Made by a program: the position numbers and the translations under genes
Notes under the pieces: generated by a model
The model's database searches: none
What the model saw: only the letters and a program-made list of their open reading frames with translations
Told to the model about the DNA's origin: nothing
Source of the DNA: Campylobacter sp. MIT 97-5078
GTDB taxonomy: Bacteria > Campylobacterota > Campylobacteria > Campylobacterales > Campylobacteraceae
Direction: 5' to 3'
NCBI RefSeq assembly: GCF_006864455.1
Contig: NZ_QHLK01000001.1
Location: 124,001-188,000 of the forward strand
Length of the DNA: 64,000 nt
Shown: positions 57,474 to 64,000 of the stretch, piece after piece
Numbering within the stretch: the first letter of the stretch is position 1
Layout: each line of letters begins with the position of its first letter

Positions 57474-58156
57474 AATCTATCCTTAATTTTTATTAATCAA
57501 ATTCAAAATAAAACATTCATTATATCTGAATAAATGCAACTTTAAGCAGGAAAAATTTTCATTTTTTTTTAAAACTTTCAATTTGTTAAATAAACCATTT
57601 TTGAAAAAAATAAAAAAATGGCAAAGTTAAAAAGCACAGGGTGAAAAATTAAGTTTATTTTGATTGAGTTGTAGTTTCTTTGGGCGTTTTACTAAAAAAA
57701 CAGAACTATATTAACATTGGTATCAATGCCCTTAGTAAAAGCCTTAAACTGACTTAAGACTTAACTTAAGGTTTACCAACTCTTTTCATTCGCCTTTTTA
57801 TGCTATTTTTTCAGCTCTTTTACTACTCTTATGAGCCAATTGGTTTCATCTTAATCTACCTCACATTTTGCCTTTATGCCTTTAGCTATGCCTTGAAATA
57901 TCGGTAAAAGGCTTATTCATCTACATTTTTTATGATTAAAGTTATGCTGTATCCTAATATATCCTAAAGCATAGCATGAATTTTTAAAACTTTATTTTTT
58001 AAGGAAAAGCACACTCGATTGAGATAAAAAGTTTTTTTCAAATTTAAAAAGGAGATATTTTATTTTACATTTTTTTAAGACTTTGTTAACCAAGATTAAA
58101 ATTTCTTTTATTAAAATATATATTTTAATAATAATTATCTAATTTTAAGGTTTGTT
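57474..58156. other. Long gap upstream of ceuB with possible decayed gene fragments
   Basis: About 680 bp between two genes that diverge. It holds the ceuB promoter region and a Fur-like box near its right end. A 45-aa open frame runs from 57770 to a stop at about 57912 and looks like the end of a membrane protein (LFMLFFQLFYYSYEPIGF then ILIYLTFCLYAFSYALKYR). There is no start or upstream sequence, and stops break all longer frames. This is compatible with a decayed gene but not proven. Confidence 0.4.
58121..58139 (+). promoter_or_regulatory. Candidate Fur box of ceuBCDE
   Basis: The 19 bp from TATTTTAATA to AATTATC match the canonical Fur box at 14 of 19 positions by eye. It lies 18 bp before the TTG start of ceuB. 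Iron repression of ceu genes is known in Campylobacter; the site is a prediction. Confidence 0.6.
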
Positions 58157-59125
58157 TTGAATTTAGGCTTTTTCTTTCATATTGCTTTTTTATTTCCCGT
58201 GCTTTGCATTTTAGCCCTTTTAAGCTTATTTATTGGGGTAAGTGATATTCATATTTTTGATATCTTTCATACACATAGTCTTGAAAATGAAATCCTTTTG
58301 ATCTCGAGAATTCCTAGAACCATTGCCATTATTATCACAGGAATGAGCTTAAGTATTTGTGGGCTGATCATGCAGCAACTCACACAAAATAAATTTGTCT
58401 CCCCAACCACGGCTGGAACTATGGATTGTGCTAAACTTGGCATACTTGTGAGTATGATTTTTTTCGCTCAAAGTGCTTTTATCACTCAAGTTTTTATCGC
58501 TTCACTTTTTGCTTTGGCAGGAAATTTAATTTTCTTGCAAATTTTAAACAAAATTAAGTTTAAAAACCTTATCCTCGTGCCTTTAATAGGGCTTATGTTT
58601 GGAGGTGTTATCAACTCAATCACAACTTTTTTTGCCTATCAGATGAATTTGATTCAAAATATGCAAGGCTGGCTTCAGGGAGATTTTTCAAATACTATGC
58701 AAGGAAGTTATGAGCTGATTTACCTTACTTTACCCCTACTCTTGCTTGCTTTTTTATATGCAAATAAAATCACAATCGTTGGTATGGGTAAGGACATAGC
58801 CACAAATTTAGGACTTTCTTATCAATTTATCTTAAATTTAGGCTTAATTATAGTAAGTATTATCGTTTCTGTGATCATACTTATAGCCGGTGTTATCCCA
58901 TTTTTAGGGCTTATAGTGCCAAATATCGTTTCGATTTTCAAAGGAGATGATTTAAAAGGTTCTATCCTTATCGTTGGACTTTTTGGGGCAGTTTTAATGC
59001 TTGTATGTGATATTTTTTCAAGGCTTATCATCTATCCTTTTGAAGTGCCTGTAAGCCTTACTTTAGGTGTACTTGGCTCTTTTATGTTTGCATTGATTTT
59101 ACTCAAAAAGAAAAATTATGCGTAA
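58157..59125 (+). CDS. ceuB: Ferric enterochelin ABC transporter permease CeuB
   Basis: A 322-aa FecCD-family permease with about nine to ten membrane helices. Motifs are ISRIPRTIAIIITGMSLSICGLIMQQLTQNKFVSP (start), GWLQGDFS and PFLGLIVPNIVSIFKGDD, which contacts the ATPase. Start is TTG at 58157, preceded by TAAGG. It forms the channel for ferric siderophore (enterobactin-type) entering the cytoplasm. The stop overlaps the ceuC start by 8 bp. Confidence 0.93.
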   Translation: MNLGFFFHIAFLFPVLCILALLSLFIGVSDIHIFDIFHTHSLENEILLISRIPRTIAIIITGMSLSICGLIMQQLTQNKFVSPTTAGTMDCAKLGILVSMIFFAQSAFITQVFIASLFALAGNLIFLQILNKIKFKNLILVPLIGLMFGGVINSITTFFAYQMNLIQNMQGWLQGDFSNTMQGSYELIYLTLPLLLLAFLYANKITIVGMGKDIATNLGLSYQFILNLGLIIVSIIVSVIILIAGVIPFLGLIVPNIVSIFKGDDLKGSILIVGLFGAVLMLVCDIFSRLIIYPFEVPVSLTLGVLGSFMFALILLKKKNYA

Positions 59126-60059
59126 AAAGCTCTTTATCACTGCAACAATCGCTTTGGTGTGTATTTTGATTTACATTTTTAGCTTTATAGGGAAATTTCC
59201 TGAATTTGTCATTAAAGAAAGAATTATAAGTATTTTAGCTATCATTTTAGTTGCCACTTGTATCGCTATTTGCACGCTTATTTTTCAAACGATTACAAAT
59301 AACAAAATCCTTACTCCAAGTATCATAGGACTTGACTCCTTATATCTTTTAGTGCAGTCTTTTCTTGTTTTTATACTTACAGCAACACATGTGAGTGTTT
59401 ATGATGAGAGGATTAATTTTCTTACTTCTGTGATTTGTATGATCGCTTTTGGCATTGTTTTTTATAAGATTTTATTTAAGGAAAATCGTAGTATTTATCA
59501 TATCTTGCTTTTAGGACTTATTTTTGGAACATTTTTTTCATCTTTAAGCTCTTTTTTTGGAGTCTTGATCGACCCAGACGAGTTTTTAGTCGTGCAAGGG
59601 CGTATGTTTGCTAGCTTTAACAATGTCAAAATAGAACTTCTAGTATTAAGCTATATACTTTTTATTGGCATTTTTATATATATGCTTTCATATTTTAAAT
59701 TTCTTGATATTTTGGCTTTAGGAAAAGATATATCCATAAATTTAGGGCTTGAATATGAAAGATTAGTGAAAAGATTTCTCATCATCATTGCCGTTTTAAT
59801 CTCCATAAGCACAGCCTTAGTAGGTCCTATTACCTTTCTTGGGCTTTTGGTTGCAAACTTAAGCTATGAGCTTTTTAAGACAAGCAAGCATAGTATTTTA
59901 CTCATCGCCTGCACGCTTGTAAGTATCATCGCTTTAGTCGGTGGAACTTATCTTGTTGCTAGAGTTTTTGCTTTTAACACAACTCTTAGCGTAGTGATTA
60001 ATTTTATCGGTGGAATTTATTTTATTTATCTTGTATTAAAGGGTAATCGCTTATGTTAG
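59118..60059 (+). CDS. ceuC: Ferric enterochelin ABC transporter permease CeuC
   Basis: A 313-aa second FecCD-type permease that pairs with CeuB. It has nine or so helices and the ATPase-contacting loop VGPITFLGLLVANLSYELFKTSKH (near residue 234). It overlaps both ceuB (8 bp) and ceuD (7 bp), so all are translated from one message. Confidence 0.93.
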   Translation: MRKKLFITATIALVCILIYIFSFIGKFPEFVIKERIISILAIILVATCIAICTLIFQTITNNKILTPSIIGLDSLYLLVQSFLVFILTATHVSVYDERINFLTSVICMIAFGIVFYKILFKENRSIYHILLLGLIFGTFFSSLSSFFGVLIDPDEFLVVQGRMFASFNNVKIELLVLSYILFIGIFIYMLSYFKFLDILALGKDISINLGLEYERLVKRFLIIIAVLISISTALVGPITFLGLLVANLSYELFKTSKHSILLIACTLVSIIALVGGTYLVARVFAFNTTLSVVINFIGGIYFIYLVLKGNRLC

Positions 60060-60811
60060 AACTTAGAAATATTAACAAAAAATACGATGAAAAAACCGTG
60101 CTTGAGAATATAAATTTAAGCTTTGAAAAAGGTAAAATTACCTCCTTAATCGGCTCAAATGGTGCTGGAAAAAGCACCTTACTTGGCGTGGCAAGTAGGC
60201 TTTTAAGCCCGGATTCAGGCGAAGTTTTATTTGATGATAAAAACCTTAAAACATACAAAAATAGCGAGCTTGCAAAAAAAATTTCCATACTCAAACAGCA
60301 AAATCATCTTAATATTCGCCTTAGAGTTAAGGAATTAGTAAGTTTTGGACGTTTTCCTTATAGTGCAGGTAAATTGGGCGAAAAAGACAAACAAAAAATA
60401 GCTCAAGCTATTGAATTTATGGGACTTAAAGACTTAGAAGATCGCTTTTTAGACTCCTTAAGTGGAGGGCAAAAGCAACGTGCGTTTATCGCGATGATTA
60501 TCGCTCAAGATACTGATTATATCATGCTTGATGAACCTTTAAACAACTTGGATATGAAAAATTGCGTGCATATCATGAAAATGCTTCAAAAGCTTGTGTC
60601 TGAATTTAACAAAAGTATTATACTTGTGCTACATGATATTAATTTTGCTTCTGTGTATTCAGACACCATAATAGCGATGAAAAATGCACGAGTATTATTT
60701 CATGGCAATACAAAAGATATGATTCGAAGTGAAATTTTAAGAGAAATTTATGATTTTGATATTAAAATACAAGAAATAAATTCAAAGAAAATTTGCGTGT
60801 ATTATGAATAA
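60053..60811 (+). CDS. ceuD: Ferric enterochelin ABC transporter ATPase CeuD
   Basis: A 252-aa ABC ATPase that powers siderophore import. Walker A is GSNGAGKST (near 34-42), the signature is LSGGQKQRAF, Walker B is DYIMLDEP, with the switch histidine in VLHDINFA. Its length suits a FepC-type importer. Confidence 0.96.
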   Translation: MLELRNINKKYDEKTVLENINLSFEKGKITSLIGSNGAGKSTLLGVASRLLSPDSGEVLFDDKNLKTYKNSELAKKISILKQQNHLNIRLRVKELVSFGRFPYSAGKLGEKDKQKIAQAIEFMGLKDLEDRFLDSLSGGQKQRAFIAMIIAQDTDYIMLDEPLNNLDMKNCVHIMKMLQKLVSEFNKSIILVLHDINFASVYSDTIIAMKNARVLFHGNTKDMIRSEILREIYDFDIKIQEINSKKICVYYE

Positions 60812-60838
60812 AATTTATCTTATGTTAAAGGAGAAATA

Positions 60839-61846
60839 ATGAAAAAAACGCTTTTCATTACGATTTTTTCAGTTTTTGCTTTCTTTTTCTTTGCTTGTGG
60901 CAATGACAAAAGCATTCAACAAGACTCAAACATCACTGAGCCCAATACTTCAACTAAAGAAAAAGCAAGAGTAGAAGTTAGTTATAAGCCTCTTGTGCTT
61001 CATGATAAAGGCTCAAGCTTTGAGATCGAACATTCTTTGGGTAAAACTGAAGTGATAAAAAATCCAAGTCGGGTTATCATCTTTGATCTTGGAGCTTTAG
61101 ATACCTTTGATGCACTTGGTTTAAATGAACGCGTCGTAGGCGTTACGAGTAAAACTCTACCAAAATACCTTGAGCAATTTAAGGATAAAACAAGCGTTGG
61201 GGCAGTAAATGAAATTGATTTTGAAAAAGTAAATGAACTTCAAGCTGATTTGATTATCATCTCGGGTAGACAAGCTAAATTTTTTGATAAACTCAATCAA
61301 ATAGCACCGACAATTTATGTTGGCACAGATAATGCAAATTTTTTAAATTCTTTTGAAAACAAAATCATCACTCTAGCCACACTTTTTGATAAACAAGAAG
61401 AAGCCAAAGCTCAACTTGAAGCCATAAAGGCTGATATTGAAAGTAAAAAAGCAGAACTTGATCCTAACAAAAAAGCACTTATCGTGCTCACAAATGCAAA
61501 TCGTATTTCAGTATTTGGTGAGGGTTCAAGATTTGGCATTATCCATGATGTTTTGGGTATCAAAGCAGCTGATAAAAGCATAAAAACTAGCACTCATGGA
61601 AATAGAGCTGATTCTGAATACATCTTAAAAACCAATCCAGATTATCTTTTTGTTGTGGATAGAAATGTTATCGTTGGTAATCAAGAAAGAGCTCAAACTA
61701 GCCTTAATAATCCATTAGTGGCAAAAACAAATGCAGTGATAAATGGTAAAATCATCTATCTTGATCCGGAGTATTGGTATCTTTCAGGCGGTGGTTTAGA
61801 GTCTTTTAAAGTTATGGTTGATGAAGTTTTTAAAGCCCTTAAATAA
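60839..61846 (+). CDS. ceuE: Enterochelin-binding periplasmic lipoprotein CeuE
   Basis: A 335-aa lipoprotein that captures ferric enterobactin-type siderophores (or their breakdown products) in the periplasm. The signal ends FFFFACG, with C20 as lipidation site. The FepB-like fold has NPSRVIIFDLGALDTFDALG, LQADLIIISGRQ and a final helix. H and Y residues known to bind iron in CeuE lie in the C-terminal half (e.g. STHGNR, YLDPEYWYLSGG). It is the last gene of the ceu operon and followed by a terminator. Confidence 0.94.
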   Translation: MKKTLFITIFSVFAFFFFACGNDKSIQQDSNITEPNTSTKEKARVEVSYKPLVLHDKGSSFEIEHSLGKTEVIKNPSRVIIFDLGALDTFDALGLNERVVGVTSKTLPKYLEQFKDKTSVGAVNEIDFEKVNELQADLIIISGRQAKFFDKLNQIAPTIYVGTDNANFLNSFENKIITLATLFDKQEEAKAQLEAIKADIESKKAELDPNKKALIVLTNANRISVFGEGSRFGIIHDVLGIKAADKSIKTSTHGNRADSEYILKTNPDYLFVVDRNVIVGNQERAQTSLNNPLVAKTNAVINGKIIYLDPEYWYLSGGGLESFKVMVDEVFKALK

Positions 61847-61895
61847 AACAATAAACGAGATTTTTCACTAAAAATTTGCCTTATTGTTTTTTTTT
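61846..61895 (+). terminator. Terminator of the ceu operon
   Basis: AAACAATAA (61846) and TTATTGTTT (61881) pair perfectly, with a 26-nt loop and a run of T afterwards. Confidence 0.7.
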
Positions 61896-61929
61896 AATTA
61901 TAATTTTAAAAACCCAATAAGGCAAAATT

Positions 61930-62523
61930 ATGGATATAAGCACACTCAAGCAGGAAGAATTTAAAAGCTCCATTTATATCAAAACCAAACGCTTCAGTTA
62001 TCTTAAAAATGGCAAAAAACATACTTGGGACTTTATAGAAGCCCTAGATAGCGTCTCTACACTCTTATATCACAAAGAAAGGCAAAGTTTTATCTTTGTA
62101 AAGCAGTTTCGTGTGCCTTTGTGGGATTATCAAGTAAGAAATAATATCGATATAGACAAAAGCGAGCTTGGCTACAGCATAGAGCTTTGTTCTGGACTTG
62201 TTGATAAAAATTTAAGCATAGAGGACATAGCCAAAGAAGAATGCCTTGAAGAGCTTGGTTATCTACCAAAAAGTCTTGAAAAAGTGGCTGATTTTTATGG
62301 TGGTTTTGGTTCTGGAGCAAGCAAGCAAAGTTTGTTTTTTGCCGAAGTAAGCGAAGAGGATAAAAAAGCTGAAGGCGGTGGAATTGATGATGAGGAAATT
62401 CAAAGTGTTTTTGTCAAAGTTAAAGAATTCGAAGAGTTTTCAAAACGCATTGTGCATGCAGCAAGCTTTGAATTTGCTTATCTTTGGTTTATGAAAAACA
62501 AAACCCAAATATATGGGCTTTGA
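61930..62523 (+). CDS. NUDIX hydrolase (ADP-ribose/NDP-sugar type)
   Basis: A 197-aa pyrophosphatase. The Nudix box is GLVDKNLSIEDIAKEECLEE then LGY (near residues 93-115), with the EExxEE catalytic cluster slightly divergent (the usual Arg before the first Glu is Glu). VKQFRVPLWDYQ and the terminal VHAASFEFAYLWF resemble ADP-ribose pyrophosphatases. It likely clears ADP-ribose or NDP-sugars. It is alone on its transcript and converges with the chemoreceptor gene. Confidence 0.85.
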   Translation: MDISTLKQEEFKSSIYIKTKRFSYLKNGKKHTWDFIEALDSVSTLLYHKERQSFIFVKQFRVPLWDYQVRNNIDIDKSELGYSIELCSGLVDKNLSIEDIAKEECLEELGYLPKSLEKVADFYGGFGSGASKQSLFFAEVSEEDKKAEGGGIDDEEIQSVFVKVKEFEEFSKRIVHAASFEFAYLWFMKNKTQIYGL

Positions 62524-62525
62524 TA

Positions 62526-63698
62526 TCAGCTTTCTTCTTTATTTGTTTGGGCTTCTTGAGGATCAGAAGAATCTTGCTGTGGAGTAGTTTTAGTTTGTGC
62601 ATCACTTGCAATAGCAAGCATATCTTTAAATATATCAAACAAGCGACCTGAAGCAGTTTCAGCGTCATTGCACTTAGAGAGAATTTCTTGTTCGATTTGT
62701 TCGTTTTGACTTTCATCTATGTTTTTTGCTAGTTCGATTGCTTCATTCATACTTTGATGCACTTTTTGGTGTGGTTCGTTGATTAGTGGGAACACTGGAT
62801 TCGTTCCAAAACGTTGTTTTCCATCAGTCGCGACCCATTTACCTAAACGACAACTTAAGTGATCTGAAAGTTTTTTGCCTGAATGAGTGAAAATTTCTTT
62901 ATATCCATTAAGTTTAAATGCGACATGATCAAGCTTTACTAAAGACACAAAAGCTTCTGAAACTATACCGGTGGCATTTATATTGTTTGCATTTGCTTCT
63001 TCTTTAAGTTCGTTAAATTTATCAGAAAACTGCATAATATGAGTATTTGAATCCATAGAAACTTTTTCAACTTGTTCGCTTTGAGAAAACATTTCGTTCG
63101 CATTTTGTTTGAGTAGGTTGATATTCATTTCTACTTCAGCTGTTGCTTTTTGAGTTTTTTCAGCAAGCTTTCTTACTTCATCAGCCACAACAGCAAAGCC
63201 TCTACCATGTTCGCCAGCTCTTGCTGCTTCGATAGCTGCATTTAGAGCTAAAAGATTGGTTTGATCTGAAACATCTTTGATAAGGTTGATAACATTACTG
63301 ATCTCATCAACGCTTCTATGCAAGGTGCCAGCTGTATCGCGGGATTTATTTGCTGATTCTATAATGTCGTCTAAAGAATGCATGATAGAATTGGTGATTT
63401 CATCAAGTTCATTCATAGCCCCTAAAGAATAATTAGAAGAGTTTGCGATCGCTTCAGCTTTATTTACATTTGCAAGCATATCATTTTGAACGACCGAGAT
63501 ATTGCTTAAAATTCCAACTAAAAGCGTGCGGAAAAGATCAGACTGCAAAGTCTTTTGAGAATTACTTTTAAGTTTTTCAATTTCAGCTTTTAAGTTTTCA
63601 TTTTCACTTCTAAGCTGTGAGATTTGTAGTTGCATTTTTTGTGCTTCTGAATTTGTATTCAGTGCCACATCTAAAGTTTTTTTATTTAAGCCAAACAC
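62526..63698 (-). CDS. Cytosolic methyl-accepting chemoreceptor with zinc-binding CZB domain
   Basis: A 390-aa protein with no membrane helix. Residues ~15-50 form a coiled coil, then comes the MCP signalling domain with the conserved hairpin tip ([20 protein letters not shown] and [20 protein letters not shown]). A CZB domain follows (~246-330), with candidate zinc ligands in [16 protein letters not shown], and [11 protein letters not shown] domains sense zinc or oxidants such as HOCl through the Cys. The tail is Gln/Asp/Ser-rich. It signals to CheA from the cytoplasm. It is 9 bp from the upstream YdcH-like gene. Confidence 0.92.
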   Translation of the reverse strand: MFGLNKKTLDVALNTNSEAQKMQLQISQLRSENENLKAEIEKLKSNSQKTLQSDLFRTLLVGILSNISVVQNDMLANVNKAEAIANSSNYSLGAMNELDEITNSIMHSLDDIIESANKSRDTAGTLHRSVDEISNVINLIKDVSDQTNLLALNAAIEAARAGEHGRGFAVVADEVRKLAEKTQKATAEVEMNINLLKQNANEMFSQSEQVEKVSMDSNTHIMQFSDKFNELKEEANANNINATGIVSEAFVSLVKLDHVAFKLNGYKEIFTHSGKKLSDHLSCRLGKWVATDGKQRFGTNPVFPLINEPHQKVHQSMNEAIELAKNIDESQNEQIEQEILSKCNDAETASGRLFDIFKDMLAIASDAQTKTTPQQDSSDPQEAQTNKEES

Positions 63699-63707
63699 GA
63701 TAGCTCC

Positions 63708-63929
63708 TTATTTATTTTTAGAATAATTAGCCAAATATTGTCCTAACTCTTCTTTTACACGTAATTTTTCTTTTTTCATTCTTGAAACTTCAAGATCATC
63801 AAGATAAACTCTTCCTTCCTCGGCAGCTTTGATTTGATCATCAAGTTCATTATGTTTTTCAAACAAGCTGTCAAAACGCCCGTCCTTCCCTTTAAGTTCG
63901 GTCATCAAATCTCTATATTCATGCCACAT
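63708..63929 (-). CDS. YdcH/DUF465-family small protein
   Basis: A 73-aa all-helical protein, rich in Glu and Lys (FDSLFEKHNELDDQIKAAEE, DDLEVSRMKKEKLRVKEEL), which matches the DUF465/YdcH group. The function is not known. It is co-transcribed with, and lies just upstream of, the CZB chemoreceptor; the same pair occurs in C. jejuni. Confidence 0.8.
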   Translation of the reverse strand: MWHEYRDLMTELKGKDGRFDSLFEKHNELDDQIKAAEEGRVYLDDLEVSRMKKEKLRVKEELGQYLANYSKNK

Positions 63930-64000
63930 TTTAAATACTCCTTGAATCTAAGTTAAATATAATCAAGATTATAACAAAAAAAATGCTAAACTTATATAAA

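Overview
The window is AT-rich chromosomal DNA with short intergenic gaps from an epsilonproteobacterium, almost certainly a Campylobacter. The markers are the ceuBCDE enterochelin uptake operon, FlaC, paired rod genes behind a sigma-54 promoter, a CIRCE-controlled groESL, the murG-ftsW-pycA-Bpt-DnaJ-like neighbourhood, and TATAAT boxes without obvious -35 elements. Gene neighbourhoods resemble C. jejuni blocks in a different order, so I read it as a relative and not as C. jejuni itself. The species call is inference; no rRNA is present.

Layout. 1-1207 (minus): a LysE-type exporter cut by the window edge, and AzlD/AzlC. 1387-1920: thiol peroxidase Tpx with an unusual Cys/Ser tail. 2099-4098 (minus): phosphatidylserine decarboxylase and a membrane phosphoesterase. 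4200-4478: a decayed type I restriction methylase (hsdM-like) relic. 4544-15229 (plus): gltX, yggT, slt, mobB, fbp, a small Cys protein, metG, a Mur-ligase-like orphan, murA and moeA, with one lipoprotein gene on the opposite strand; then tRNA-Gly and a periplasmic PepSY-like gene. 15960-21867 (minus): mogA, an FtsH-like ATPase without its protease zinc site, mtaB, aroB and a TrkA/RCK-like protein. 21903-23326: tgt and tRNA-Arg.

23323-25951 is a small genomic island. It is flanked by a 15-bp direct repeat of the tRNA-Arg 3' end and has no integrase. It holds a 59-aa ORF, a WGR-like 92-aa protein, a 26-aa hydrophobic peptide gene that looks like a type I toxin, an orphan 199-aa protein, a truncated UvrD/Rep-type helicase joined to an excisionase-like helix-turn-helix, and a second small helix-turn-helix protein. 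This is the most novel part of the window.

25989-32095: yggS, then (minus) flaC, a DUF4149-type membrane protein, prmC, an M48 protease and rpoD. 32312-33946: two flagellar rod genes behind a sigma-54 promoter. 34096-41978: YihY-type membrane protein, glcD, an exported protein, an M23 peptidase, corA, a small membrane protein and an AsmA-like giant. 42060-44124: groESL with a consensus sigma-70 promoter, CIRCE and terminator. 44305-45468: an orphan gene behind a near-perfect sigma-54 promoter encoding an EF-hand-like loop, a likely unrecognised flagellar-regulon member. 45746-53969: type II NADH dehydrogenase, CapA-like protein, DnaJ-like protein, Bpt, small protein, biotin carboxylase (pycA), ftsW, murG. 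53961-57473: a 1170-aa fusion of MFS, acyltransferase and acyl-ACP synthetase. 57474-58156: a long gap with possible gene debris and a Fur box. 58157-61846: ceuBCDE. 61930-63929: NUDIX hydrolase, a cytosolic CZB chemoreceptor and a YdcH-like small protein.

Functional themes are envelope and lipid biogenesis, molybdopterin cofactor, tRNA charging and modification, flagellar/chemotaxis genes controlled by sigma-54, heat shock and siderophore uptake. No CRISPR array, rRNA, insertion sequence or long poly-G phase-variation tract was seen.
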